Below are positions 33,166 to 45,089 of a stretch of DNA of 64,000 bases, piece after piece. The position numbers were made by a program, and so were the translations under genes. This stretch comes from Microvelia longipes (lineage: Eukaryota > Arthropoda > Insecta > Hemiptera > Veliidae), in the NCBI GenBank assembly GCA_018340805.1, contig JACMZG010001908.1:15997069-16061068 (forward strand), read 5' to 3'. The first letter of the stretch is position 1, and each line of letters opens with the position of its first letter. The notes under the pieces are model-generated. The model saw only the letters and a list, made by a program, of their open reading frames with translations. It searched no databases and was not told the origin of the DNA.

Positions 33166-35765
33166 TTACAAATATATAAATCTATTATTCACATATATGT
33201 AGCCTCTATCACAAGAATTTCAGTTTATGGTATGTGATAGATGAGATGGACAGAGATTAGTTTCACATTTGGCAGTTTGTTTTACATTCCAATAAGAAGG
33301 TATTCTCTGTAAAGATATTTCGGGTGGTCTCAGATAATGAATTTAGTTCTCAAGTTCTTACAATTCTAAAACCAACGGGAAACGAAAGTTTTAAATAATA
33401 ATAAGATTATAAAGAAGATAAAAAAAGAAGTAAGAAACAAATAGAAAGTATCAAGGTCTAGTTACTAGACTGTCTATTGAGAGAGAAAGGTAACAGTTAG
33501 AAGACAATGCAAGTTCTCGAGCTTCGGAGTTCAGAAGGGATAACAAGTCTATTTCAAGTAGGAAGTTATTGCCAATCAATAAATTATCATATTTTTCGAT
33601 CCAAAGCTTCAGCGCTTTCTCTATTTTTATATTTAAACTTTTTTTTACAAACAATAGGCCTCGTAACCTCCCTAACGTTTCACGATGTGCAAAGTGTCGT
33701 TTGAATAAGAGTAAGCCGTCGAGAGTTATCGTTCGCAATTCAAAATAGTAGATCTTGTACACACACAGTTCAGGCTCTGTCGGCGCCCTGATGAGTTAGA
33801 CGTGACGAAACAGAGTGGGACATGACATTATGTCGAGCCATTAATGATGACGAATGTCGAATGATGGAACAGTTCCCAGATGTAGCATGACATCTTGCTT
33901 GTTACAATTCCTAGGTGTCTCTTCTTGCATAATTATATTGTGTCATATATATAAGTTTTATATATGTCATATATAGGTTTTTTCCGACATACATTTTTGG
34001 TATCTGGAAGCCAATCTGAATCAGTGGGAGTGGGGGGCCCCCTCTCAACTTCTGTTGTCCGAACAACCTCATAAGCGTTGTTCATGATGCAAATTCGCTG
34101 AAAACGTCTCATCTTGTTTGTATAAAATTAGGTTAGGTCGTGAGGTTAAGACGTCACAGCATTATTTTTGTATCCACAACTTTGAAGTTTCATCCAAAAT
34201 TTGCACATAATTTTTGCCTACAATCTTTGGGTCCAGTGACGGTGTATTAAAAAAAATAAGACCCGTATTTCTAGAAGTTTTCCTTTGTTTTTCCTTAAGG
34301 GAGTTCTGAAATAACCCTATAAAAGGAAGCCTTAATGGTCACTTTATGGTTCTTAGAAGGTTCCTGAAACAAGCATAAAATTGGTACTCTCTTTAGCATA
34401 CGTTATGGATTTAGGGGACCAAAAATAAACTTTAAAATAAATCCTTAAAAGCTGCTTAAGGATGCTTTACGGCATCCTCATGGAATAATTAGGATTATTT
34501 ATGTCGATATTTGGAAGGCACTGAACTAATTAGTATTATTTAATGATCATACGTTCTGCTATAATTAAGCAGAGAAGTCAACATCAAACAAAATTATATG
34601 AAAGTTGTTCTAAAACAACTCGAATATCAAAGAAACCACACTTAGACAGGTCTAGATCGATTTTTAAACACCACCAACCTTTCATGAAGTTTTAATTTGA
34701 CATACCCTTCAACTTACTAAGGACTACAGTAAAACAGTCTGACCACATCAAAGTAATGTCGGACAATTTTAATCTTAGTGAATTTGAACGGACAAAAAAG
34801 TAACACCTTTGTATAAAAAAAAAACTTGAATTTTATTACTATTGCTTATTTAATAATTCTTATACAATGTTTTGTTTCCTAATATTTTATAATACAAAAT
34901 ACAAAATGTGGGAGTTTTAATTTCTTTCATTTTTGTAAAGCATTTCATTGTATGTACATTTATTAAATAAAGAAATATTTTTTCTGTGATCCATACACAG
35001 TTTTTGATTATATTAGTACCGTCAAACTATCTAACTACTAATCAAACTATTTTTAATGGTCTATAAAGTAGAGACTGTATCCCCTGACTGCATAATTAAT
35101 AATAAATAAAAACAGATTAATTACACAAAAGTCCAATATTTTTTTAATAATAGTAAACTAAGCTTTCGACTAAAAATTAGTCATCCTCAGAGTTTAACAA
35201 ATATAAAATAAAAAAAAACAATTTTACAAACTACTTCATATTGCTCCTTGGTATGATTTTTTTAAAAAAAGAAGCTTTTTAATAATTAATAATCATAATA
35301 ATTTATAAAAAATGTAAATAAAAAACAATAAAGTTGAATTGTGAAGAAATCTATTATGTTATACAGCGGATTTTCTATTCAAATAATTTTAACTTTATTA
35401 TAAAAAATAAATAGGAGGAGGATGTTTTAGTAATAATATCGGTGGACAAGAATCTCTGTGTTTCACCTCAATCATAATTTATTAAACAATTTTATTGTAA
35501 ATATATTCATTTATTCATATCAACAATCAGTATGTATGTATGTGTAATTTTAGGCTCCACTGATTTGATTAAAAATCAATTTATATAAACAATTAAAATT
35601 TATGTATATTTTAGTTTTTTTTTATATTTTCACGTATACGACGTAAAGAACTTATGCGTAGTACTTATTATAATTTTATTATTATAATATTATAATTGTC
35701 GTTATATTATAATTTGTTTTTACATGGTAATTTGGTATTTTAATTAGCAAATATTCATGGTCTCA
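33166..35765. other. No supported gene
   Basis: A 103-codon minus-strand open frame (33762 to 33451) is Leu-rich and less AT-biased than most here. It shows no family motif, and an overlapping plus-strand frame of 65 codons weakens it. The rest is AT-rich without features. Confidence 0.45.
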
Positions 35766-35771
35766 ACTTAC

Positions 35772-35835
35772 AGGCCCGCATGATGGCAAGCCTGCGTGGC
35801 TCTCTATGGTCCTTTGAGGGCCATATAAACGTCTA
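35772..35835 (-). other. Possible exon with consensus donor
   Basis: A GC-rich island of about 60 bases in very AT-rich DNA. On the minus strand it ends TGCGGGCCT|GTAAGTTGAG, a strong donor. Two frames are open from an upstream TGTGTGTAG acceptor; a third is open only if the acceptor is the later CATAG. It is on the same strand as, and upstream of, the 32636-32731 candidate, and that third frame has the matching phase. The evidence is thin. Confidence 0.22.
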
Positions 35836-36940
35836 CACACATATAACAAGATATATGTAGCGTTGAACAATTATCTCAACCCACTGCATAGTAAAAATGT
35901 CCTAAAGTATAAAGAAATATCATATCCTAAATATTCTACAGTGTATACGAAATAATATGAATTATCCTTGGAGATTATTAAGAAGGAAACATCATCTTAA
36001 GAAGAAAACAAACTCTCTTTATGAGTACACACATATAAATAACACATGAACCTTATCAACTTACTACTAACAGATGAGATAAACAATAAATTACTTTATA
36101 AAACCAAAATCGATACAAAGTTGAGGAAGTGTGCTAAGGAATGACTGAATGCACAAGAAGGGGTAGAATCTGATTGAAATTCAGACCGAGTTACGATTCT
36201 AGCTTTGGGGGTGGGAACCATATTAGACAAAGGGTGAGGAAAAATCAATCTTAGTAGAGTAGCTATAAGTTTTAAAAACGATACAGGCAGAGACATCTGG
36301 TAGCGGAGCTAAGAACTAACAGATATGACTAATGCTCACTAGAACTCACTACACTCCATATTCTTGTATCTTTGTTTCATTTATGGCTACTATTGCACAA
36401 TAATGAGTATGAGAAACTTTACTATTGGTATGCTCTCATTAGAATATCTAATACAGGATTGATTAGGATACTTTAAAGGCTATGAAAACTTATACTTTAA
36501 ACACAATGAAAAACTACTGAAGTTACTGAAGCTGAAAAAACTTAACTCATTTTATGTTGAATAAAAACTATTTTTCTTTAGATATACTTTAACTGACATA
36601 CAAAATATATTGCCCTATATATATATATACATACATATAATTGTTGTATTTGTCTCAATTATATCTCCATTATAATTGATAATAAAAATAAAGTCAGAGT
36701 CGGTGAAAATACTTATGATTGCTTGAAAAAAGCTTGAGAGGAACCATAGAAGTTCACGGCTCTTCGTCTAGATTAGATGAAATATACCTGTCTACCTATA
36801 CTTGAAATAAAAAGGATTAAAAATTATCTTAGGTAGCTGGCAAGAAGGGCCCAACAACGTGGCCTACTTGCCTGGTAGTTACTACCACTCCCCCCACATT
36901 ACTACTAAGTTATGGCGATAAAAATAATTTTCCCAGAGTA
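35836..36940. other. No supported gene
   Basis: AT-rich. A 66-codon minus-strand open frame (36096-36296) is unrecognised. Around 36842-36895 is a GC-richer patch without coding signs. Confidence 0.5.
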
Positions 36941-36943
36941 AAG

Positions 36944-37088
36944 CCTTATTTTTTGCTTAAGAACAAAAATCATTCATTACATTTTAAAATTTTAAAAAAT
37001 TCAGGGTTTTTCTATTTCCCCTAAATTTAGCAGCATGAGTAAGGTAATGAATAATTTGTGTTCTTAAGAGAAAAATAAGGTTTTATTT
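36944..37088. repeat. Imperfect foldback, ~40-bp arms
   Basis: CCTTATTTTTTGCTTAAGAA with CATTCATTAC on the left is mirrored by GTAATGAATAATTTGTG and TTCTTAAGAGAAAAATAAGG on the right. Probably a decayed MITE. Confidence 0.6.
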
Positions 37089-37560
37089 TCTTGGGAATTT
37101 CTTCTAATGGAAATACTTAAGCTCCAATTTTGAGTTTAAATTACCAGTTTTCTTACTTTGGGAACTTATTCCTAATATTGGATATTTTTGTTCAAGACTC
37201 AGAATAGCGGTCTGGGACAAAAAAATGTGAGGGGCAAAATATTTATAATATCATCAATCTATAAAAAGCCCTATGAAAGTCTACTTTATAATTCAATTTT
37301 TCTTATTTTTTTTAGCAAACTTTAGTGTTGCAGGGCCACCTGGATTATACCACCAAAAAAAATGTTTCCTTCACACAAAAAAGTACCCCAAATTTCATTA
37401 CTGCAATAACAAAAAAACAAATTATTGTAAAACAGACCAAAATTTATGAGGGGGGACTTTTGGTCCACACTGTATATTTGAAATTCGCTACAAGTATATT
37501 CTATTAATCCAAAACTTACACGTACACAACGTACACCCAAAAATTTGAAAAATAGCTCAT
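37089..37560. other. No gene seen
   Basis: Overlapping opposed open frames of 81 and 60 codons (37322-37567) show no domain. Confidence 0.5.
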
Positions 37561-37567
37561 TCTTCAT

Positions 37568-38690
37568 TTTTTTACTTTTCCTTATTTATACCTTAACATA
37601 TTAGGAAAAGTATTGTGTTGCAAAAAAATCCAAAAGCTAGATGACATCGGAATTATCCGTTTCAAGTGTTTTTAAAACCTCCTGAAAAGTTTTACAAAGT
37701 GTCTGTATGGTATGTGTGGTGAGTGCATGTTATGACAATAATGACTCAGAAAAAATTTCTAAAAATTATAAAACGCGATAAAATTTTGCGATCAATTTGA
37801 GATTTGGCACGCATATAGCCATGTATAAGACTAATATATGCGCCAAGTTTTATCTCATTATTAGCATTAGATCAATTTTTATCAAATGACTTGTATATGT
37901 TTTTAAAATTTACAGACATATTTCATCCTTTCATTCTGGGAGAGATTTATCTCGGTTAGATTCAGTCATAGGTAAACACAAATAATATTACAAATACGAC
38001 TCGCTAACCCAAAATACTGCAACCATAAATTTCAACAGAAAGTATTACTTTGTTTAATAAAGAGGAGACATGTCCACTATGCTAGGAAGTCCAGATTCTT
38101 TGCAACATTTTATTTTTGAGTGTAAAGTAATTGAGAAAACAAGGAATGAATTTTTTATTTTACTCCCAACATTCGCTCATTTCGGAATGGAATTTTTATT
38201 TCTAACATAATAACCATAAACAAGTAGATTTTTTTAATCTGGTCAGCACACTGCTTTTAGAAAGAGACAAATTTTTAATTTTAGTTCATTATTACCTTAT
38301 TTTTCACAGCTTATTATAATTATTACTTCCACAAGTTCCTTTTCTTTTTCCTTCTTTCACTTTTTCCAACTCCAAAAATATAATTTTTAATTTTATCAAT
38401 TTTCTTATGAATTTGTATTTGACGCCCCTTTGTAAAAAAAACATGTATGTGTTTTTAAAGACAAAATAAATATATATTATTATATATATTTTAAAAAATT
38501 ATGAAAAATCGGAAAATGAACCAATTGAATTGAAGTTAAGCACAAGAATACCTTTACGTAATAAAAAAGTACACTGAGTATCGTTTCAATACGATAAGTA
38601 TATTCTTGATTTAATTGAATCATAAAAGTAAAGCAGCATCGAGCGTGGCCAGTGTCTGGATGGGTGATACTAATACTGTACTTTTAGATC
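37568..38690 (+). mobile_element. Family A copy split by a LINE tail
   Basis: The first half starts TACTTTTCCTTATTTATACC and runs to TTGTATATGTTTTTAAAATT (37917). The second half resumes near 38490 with AAAAATCGGAAAATGAACCA and AAGTACACTGAGTATCGTTT. It carries a well-preserved 5S-like box at 38625-38669 (AGCAGCATCGAGCGTGGCCA, CTGGATGGGTGA). The tail after the box is missing. The 570-base gap is the nested LINE fragment. Confidence 0.85.
37925..38485 (+). pseudogene. LINE 3' end nested in family A
   Basis: A broken frame at about 38065-38170 gives a CPLC pair followed, after a one-base shift, by DSLQHFIFECKVIEKTRNEF. This is the same C-x2-C...H-x4-C knuckle seen at the C-terminus of the LINE at 13081-15165. 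The 3' side ends in AAATAAATATATATTATTAT. It is a short 5'-truncated insertion with no enzymatic domain. Confidence 0.7.
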
Positions 38691-39290
38691 TAACCCTAGA
38701 TTACTATAGTGTACACTGAGGTACGTGCCAAACAAACTTAAAGAGTGAAACCATCTTAGTTCAGGCTCGGTTCATACACTATAAATAAGTCACTCGAAGT
38801 ATTTGTATTTTATGAATATTAAACTTGATATTTTGGCTGTATAAACCTTGAATGACTCACGACTAAGTTTATATACCCCTATGTCCATGTGAGCTTTAAG
38901 AAAATACACAAGTGTAGTACACATGTATTGCAACACATACATACACATAATTATACGACCGAATGTAACGACTTACGTGTTAATACTTTAATGTTAAGTA
39001 TTTTAAAGCCTGCCGACCCCATTACATTCTTACGTAAAACACCAGTGAGTTTATTATTACAAACTTTGCCAAATTTATTTTGAAAAAACGTTTCTTTTAG
39101 TTAAAATATTCTAGTTAAAGAATATTTGAATCCCAACAAAAGCACATGCGTGTAAAAAAGAGCCAAGTCTAGCGTAAAAAGTTGTGAGATTATTGAATAA
39201 GCTAAGTCGTAGGTTCCCAATAATGCTTGTTATTATATGAGGTCTTGGCGGTTTCACTTTATCACATGGCCATTACGCAGCTTAAGGTAG
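38691..39290. other. No gene seen
   Basis: AT-rich; a 64-codon open frame (38889-39083) is unrecognised. Confidence 0.55.
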
Positions 39291-39295
39291 TGTAT

Positions 39296-39368
39296 ACACA
39301 CACACACACACCCACACCACACACACACACCAACACACACACACACACACACATATAATATATATATA

Positions 39369-39421
<53 letters not shown>
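39296..39421. repeat. (AC)n followed by (TA)n
   Basis: Interrupted (AC)n at 39296-39352, then TA repeats to 39421. Confidence 0.96.
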
Positions 39422-39423
<2 letters not shown>

Positions 39424-39424
39424 G

Positions 39425-39560
39425 CGAAATGTATCTTTTCGTGATAAGAGACCTCTGAAACGGATTTGTGTCGTGGTCCGATGTTCGACTTCCGCCATGA
39501 CGCCTATCCCAATATCGAAATTTATTACCAAAGGAAATTCGCTAAAAGTAAAAGATCAGA
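39425..39560 (+). mobile_element. Family C copy
   Basis: Contains ATCTTTTCGTGATAAGAGAC, CTCTGAAACGGATTTGTGTC, TGGTCCGATGTTCGACTTCC (B-box-like at 39482-39493) and GCCATGACG, matching 29060-29175 in reverse. It follows a simple repeat directly. Confidence 0.45.
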
Positions 39561-39874
39561 TAAAATGTGACAATTGACTCGTGTAATGTCGTAATTCCGA
39601 GTATTGCCGAAGTTGTCTGATTATACATACCTCTAACTTTTAGTTTTGACAGATGTGACAATTTTAATCAAAATAAATAATGCAAACTTAACATTATTTC
39701 ATTAAATACTGACTGTACTAATTGAAATCTGCCCACTTCTAACTGTTAAGTAGTTGGCTGATCTTAAATACCATTAGCGCAGAAATTTATTTTAATTCGA
39801 ACTTGCAATGTACGTCCATAAAAGAAGTACATTTTTGAACTAATTACGAGTTTAACGTATTATGTCTTTGACAA

Positions 39875-40690
39875 AATATCGGGTTCGGGGAACCTCGGAA
39901 CTTTTTCTCACAACATCAGGTTCGCTAAAGTATGTTCTCTGGTGAAAATGGACTCAACACTCCACTTTACTAACCATCTGGTAAGTAAAAGCTCACCAGA
40001 TTTCTCTAATAGCTGTTGTAGAATATAATTATCATGTTTTTAAATGACTCTTCCTTTTTCTTTCTAATTTTCTTACATTTGACTGAATGAGGAACAACTT
40101 CACCTTCAAACTTAGCAAAATACCCCTTCTTCTTCTTCGATTTTCTTGATTTGTTTTATTTCCAGCGGTCACCCATCCAGGCATTGACCTCACTCGATGC
40201 TGTTTAACTTTTATGATCTAATAAAACCCGTAGATATACTGGTTGTATTGAAATTAAACTTAATATACCTATTTATTACATCAAGACACATGTTGGTTTT
40301 ATATGTTTGCGTTGCAAATTTCAAATCGATTAAAAATTATTTCCACGGTGTATGAAATTTTAGCTGTGTCATTATCGCGGGTTATAAAAATCATAAAAAT
40401 TATTTCCCCCATAACAAACAACTAGTTGATATGGGGTTTCAAATATAAATTGATATTTGTTCAAAGTTTCAACTCTCCAGCATAAATACACTAGTAAATA
40501 CGATGATAAGAGACATTCACATCCATACACACACACATACAGACAGACAACTTTTAAAAGACTACTCAGAAGGTCTTAAAACACCTGAAACGGACGATTC
40601 AGATGAAATCCAGGTGTCTGGATTTTTTTTGCAAACACAATACTTTTCCTATATACTTACGCTATAAATAAGGAAAAGTAAAAATGACTC
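39875..40690 (-). mobile_element. Family A copy
   Basis: Plus-strand order: AATATCGGGTTCGGGGAACC, AACATCAGGTTCGCTAAAG, an unrelated stretch of about 200 bases, then the complement of the 5S-like box at 40161-40211 (TCCAGCGGTCACCCATCCAG), TAGATATACTGGTTGTATTG, GTAAATACGATGATAAGAGAC, ACACCTGAAACGGACGATTC and CTTACGCTATAAATAAGG. The body is intact up to the terminus. Confidence 0.87.
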
Positions 40691-41020
40691 CGTTACTAAA
40701 AACGGATAATAAGAAAGCGATACAATGAAAGTGAAAATGAAAACAAAATCATGAGAGCTGTAAAAACGTGAGATGAGAAGCGGCTGAAACAAATCACAGA
40801 GAGTCGTGTTTTGAAGAGATCTTCTGTGGTCACGATATGACTAACTCAGATACTAAACAGAACAGCTTGAGGAAGAAAACAGAATATTTCAATAAGTAAA
40901 CATTATGTAAACAACATTATAAACGTGTAATAGAAAGAGAGAAGCTTAGAAAATATGTTATGTCACCCGTGCATTCTATTTTTTAATTCAGAAGAAGTCT
41001 TTTTGAGCAAATAAAGAAAA
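40691..41020. other. No gene seen
   Basis: AT-rich, with no supported feature. Confidence 0.6.
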
Positions 41021-41021
41021 A

Positions 41022-42000
41022 TATCCTATGCCTCAGAACATTTCTTCGTGAAATCGGATTCGCTATTCTTGCTTTACGTCCTCAGTATAAATAAATCGTT
41101 ATATTTATACTGCAACTCGTTATCGGACACGCTTCGCTCGTTCTCAATAGTAGTAGTAGTAGTAAGAGTGGACAGTAGTCAAGCCTGGTGAGTAGACCAC
41201 ACCATTGGGTCCTTTTCCCCAACCCCGAAATCAATCACCTATCACTTTACCTCCACTACTTTATCCTTGTCAAACCTCCTGCTACGATGGATGAAAGTAA
41301 GAATGTCCTGCCATCTTAGAGACTCCATTTCCTCTTCGAGTAGCGTTCCAGTTCCAAATATTTGAAACCTGAGCCTTCCAAACCCTTCACACGTTGCCAA
41401 ATAATGATAAGCTGTTTCTTCCTCATTGTCTTCACATATTGCACATATTGGGCTCTCAGTCACCTTCATTAGGGCTAAATGCCTATTAAGCCTGCAGTGC
41501 CCAGTGTTTACTCCCACCATAAGTCTGAGACTAGACTTACTCAAGTCAAGAAGCTATCTAGATTTCCTTCTATCTAATGTTGGAAATATCATCTTTGACT
41601 GTCTACATCCGGTGTTGTTTTCCCATGTGATTTTAGTTTCCTTCCAAATCCAATTTTTTACAAGGGATTTGGCCTGCCTTCTTGTCCAATCTATTGCAGA
41701 CTCTGGCCCACAAAAGTCTGTAGATGCCCCTTTTTTAGCTACTTTGTCGACTTTTTCGTTTCCAGCTATGCCAGTGTGTCCAGGGACAGGGACCCATATC
41801 ACATTGACCTTTAAGTGTTCAGATAGCTGTTCCAGAGCTTCCCAGCGTTCTAATACCAAAAAAGAATTGATATTGGGAGAGATATTGGTTCTTAATAGTA
41901 AATATATCCATTTCGTTCCCAGCAGTCACTTATTCAGGCACTGACCACGATGAATGCTGCTTAACTCTTATGATCTTACAAAAATCATGGATATACTTAT
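41022..42000 (-). mobile_element. Family A copy interrupted by a LINE
   Basis: The tail (AATCGGATTCGCTATTCTTG, CACGCTTCGCTCGTTCTCAA) ends near 41145. The copy resumes near 41910 with GTTCCCAGCAGTCACTTATT (complement of the 5S-like box), GCTGCTTAACTCTTATGATC and CATGGATATACTTATCGTAT. The interruption is the RNase H-containing LINE fragment. Confidence 0.82.
41148..41890 (-). pseudogene. LINE fragment: RNase H domain and C-terminal knuckle
   Basis: Read on the minus strand, one frame (41859 to 41242) is broken only by a TAG at 41554-41556. Before it is an RNase H end with the PGHTGIAGNEKVDKVAKKGA motif. After it comes GVNTGHCRLNRHL and a CAICEDNEEETAYHYLATC knuckle (C-x2-C...H-x4-C). This layout belongs to LINEs with a C-terminal RNase H, such as the I/LOA group. 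The RT domain is absent. The 3' end finishes in a (TAC)n-type repeat at 41148-41165. RNase H would remove template RNA during second-strand synthesis. Confidence 0.85.
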
Positions 42001-42167
42001 CGTATTGAAACGAAACATAGTTTTAGATAATATAATCAGTTAGTATATAAGAAAGAAGTTTGAGGAATTATACATCCCTATTATATAGTATGTTAACAGG
42101 TAGTTCGTAACTAGTAGGGTAATATTAAGGCCCGTATTCAGAATGATCAAAAGTTGCAAAAAAAATC

Positions 42168-42400
42168 TCTCCTAGGTTCTTCCTAGGTTGTTCCTAGGTT
42201 GTTCCTAGCTTTTTCCTAGCTTCTTCCTAGCTTTAGTGTCCATTTTAGAACATTTTTAACCGTCCCTAGGGCTAGAAGAGATCTCTCCTAGGTTTCTCCT
42301 AGCCTTTTCCTAACTTTGCACCTTAAATTCTAGGAAAAGGCTAGGAAAAAGCTAGGAACAACCTAGGAAGATCCAAGGTAGGTAGAGAGGTACCTTAAAT
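42168..42400. repeat. CCTAGGTTGTT subterminal array, left
   Basis: Many copies of TCCTAGGTTGT / TCCTAGCTT, including an internal inversion (CTAGGAAAAAGCTAGGAACA). These match the right-end array at 44875-45030 in inverted orientation, the kind of arrangement that could bind a transposase. Confidence 0.85.
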
Positions 42401-42439
42401 CGTCCCTAGATGTCTCTAGTCATTTTTTGTTCTATTTTA

Positions 42440-43015
42440 ATAATTGTTTTTGAGCTTAAAATCCGTTTTGGGTAAACAAGAGGGGTTCAGGGCGAAACAT
42501 TTTTGTTGTCACCCCCTTATAAAATTTTGGGGGTGCTGACCCAAAAAGTCAAATTTTTTTATTGCTCCAAACAACTTCTTTTGACCTGAAACGGATTTTG
42601 AGGCAATAAAAAAAAAATTTTTGTCGGTTACCCCTTATAAATTTTGGGGTGCTGCCCCAAAAAAATCAAAAAATTGTTTTATTGCTCCAAACAACTTCTT
42701 TGACCTAAAACGGATTTCGAGCTAATAAAAAAACAATTTTTTGGTCGGCTCCCCCTTATAAATTTGGGGTGCTGCCCCCAAAAAGTCTAATTTTTTATTG
42801 CTCCAAACAACTTCTTTGACCTGAAACGGATTTTGAGGCAATAAAAAAATTTTTTGGTCGGTTACCCCTTATAAATTTTGGGGGTGCTGCCCCAAAAAAT
42901 CAAAAATTTGTTTTATTGCTCCAAACAACTTCTTTTGACCTGAAACGGATTTTGCGCCAGTAAAAAATGTTTTTTTGGACGTGTCCCTAATAAATTTTGG
43001 GGGTACCACCCCGGG
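42440..43015. repeat. ~119-bp tandem repeat inside the Harbinger element
   Basis: About 4.5 copies of a unit containing GACCTGAAACGGATTTTGAG, GGTCGGTTACCCCTTATAA, TTTTGGGGGTGCTGCCCCAA and TTGCTCCAAACAACTTC. GGGGTGCTGCCCC is itself a short inverted repeat in each unit. Confidence 0.9.
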
Positions 43016-44870
43016 AAAAACAAAAAATTATCGGAATTTCATTTATTAGTATCAAATGTTCAGAATATGACGCAAAGGTTTGCTCCAATATAATCTAAAA
43101 ATTACTGTAAAAAATCACATATTGGTAATATGATGACCATACATACCAGACGATTAACAACATAATAATTGGGTATTCAAACTTCCAGTTGTCAACTTAG
43201 TGGGGTTGTAACGAATTTTATCGCGATAGCTCCATACGAAGCTGAGTTAATCAAAGTGATGTATTGGTGAAATGCACCAGTGCAGGGTGAAATGCACCAC
43301 CCTGTATATCTTCTTCATGAGCACTATGTTAATCGTCGCGAGTGTGACGTCACAAAATACATATTGGCTCATATCAAAAACAAAATGAAACAAAGGATCC
43401 TTTATTTATTTTTTGTGATCCTAAAGTGACCAATAGCATTGCTTTATTATGTAAACAAAGAAACGTTCTGCAACAAAACGTAACTTCGTGACGTATTATA
43501 TTTGATATGGTCGATTATATACCCGAAGCAAATTTTTTACATTCCATTTACATTTTTTAATTTTTTGTTAAGCTATAACAAATGTTTTTCCCTAAGCAAT
43601 AGGCTTATGAATACTATAAAAAATACACTCAGTTCACGACGTAAAGAAAATCGTGATCTCTACGTTCACAACGTATGAACTCAGAGATGTTTAATGCTGA
43701 TTTGATTAGAAAGATCAGCTAAGTAACAATCATAACGGGGATAGTAAGCATTGTTTACATTATGTTGGTAGAGTAAACATTATACTTATTGATGTATCCC
43801 CATTAAAATGTGGGATTCAAAACTCTGCCTTAACGTGGTAGTGTTGTATATTCCCATCTAGAATGAAGTAGAGCTGTTAACTGTTTTGAAAATCCCCGTT
43901 TTGAGCGACCGTCTTCTTGATTGCTAACCTTGCAATAAATGCTATCAAATATTATAAATGGAAAGTATCATAAACTTGATGAAACCTTATAGAAAATAAA
44001 TAAAATAATATCTACTAGTGCTGAGTATATTTTATTGAATATATAATAATTACTGGAAAGGTCTAAACTAAACTAAATAATTACGGGCAAATTGGCTAAC
44101 TTATAGAAGTAAACAAGACTGAAAAGTATATTATACATTTTTGTTTTGTGTAGTTTTTAAACTGTTCACAATATCAACCGCTTTTAAAACGCCTAAAACG
44201 AACTAATTGCTACGTAAACTAATTTGACTTTACGTGATATGACTTTATAAATCAGTGTGAAAAATGGAAGTACCAACTTTAGGGTTTATACAACCCTATA
44301 ATATGATGATTTATTTATGTCAAATATAATAATTTCTCCTATAAACTTACAATTCAAAAATGTGGCACCCATACACTCTACGAAAGTTTAACCTGTTTTA
44401 TTATCACTAACTATGTTATTGTAAAAACATTTAAATAGTACATTAATGACATATAATGATTTCTTCATAAGTGAAATAAAATGCAAATCATTCTCTAGTT
44501 TCAAACCTTCACTGGGTCAAGGTCACGCACTTTCACATTAGATATACTTTAAAATAATCGGCAACTATAAATAAGTTTGTTGTCATTACAAATTTACGTA
44601 TTTTAAGGGAGTTTATTCTGTGCCAGGTTTGTTTACACATCATTTGTTTATTTTTGTAGAATATCTCAATATTATTAGTTTTACGGTTTCTACTAGGTAG
44701 CGCTAGTTGTCAAAAAATGTCTGTTTACTAAAATTGAGGTTCAAATTATTGTAAAGATAAATAATAAAATTAAGTTATAATTAACTCTAAAGTAAGTTTT
44801 TATTCTATTTTTGTTATATTAACGTTTTAGCACGAATAAATTTACGTAAAATCATTCCTAGGGTTGATTT
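43016..44870. other. Harbinger-like interior, no coding
   Basis: AT-rich filler without a frame. GAAATGCACCAGTGCAGG and GTGAAATGCACCACCC around 43270-43300 form a short duplication. TGACGTCA occurs near 43346. Confidence 0.6.
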
Positions 44871-44874
44871 TTTA

Positions 44875-45030
44875 AAAGCTAGGAGAAGGCTAGGAAGAAG
44901 CTAGGAAGAAGCTAGAACAACCTAGGAACAACCTAGGAGAGATTTCAAAAACTGATTCTAAATACCGCTAGGCCTAGGAGAAAGCTAGGAACAACCTAGG
45001 AGAAGGCTAGGAACAACCTAGGAGAGATTT
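44875..45030. repeat. CCTAGG subterminal array, right
   Basis: Repeats of GCTAGGAAGAAGCTAGGAA and AACAACCTAGGAGAGATTT, the inverted counterpart of the left array. Confidence 0.85.
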
Positions 45031-45089
45031 TTTTAAAATGATTCTGAATACGGGCCTAAGTAGTTAGTTACTTCGAAAGTATTTAACTA

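Larger units (their letters stand above)
42129..45056. mobile_element. PIF/Harbinger-like non-autonomous element, 2.9 kb
   Basis: The ends are GGCCCGTATTCAGAAT (42129) and ATTCTGAATACGGGCC (to 45056), flanked by TAA (42126-42128 and 45057-45059). A 3-bp TWA duplication and GGCC-type ends are hallmarks of PIF/Harbinger. Inverted similarity continues for about 90 bases through CCTAGG-rich repeats. There is no open frame over 60 codons, so neither the DDE transposase nor the Myb-like partner is present. It must have been moved by another element's enzymes. Confidence 0.88.

Noticed and set aside
33451..33762. 103-codon minus-strand open frame as a gene
   Set aside because: No domain, no clear splice sites, and an opposing open frame covers most of it. 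Not enough for a gene call.
41426..41944. 172-codon plus-strand open frame
   Set aside because: It is antisense to the RNase H LINE fragment, whose motifs are on the minus strand.
42129..45056. Long non-coding RNA gene or regulatory locus
   Set aside because: Terminal inverted repeats and TAA duplications explain the whole segment as a transposable element.
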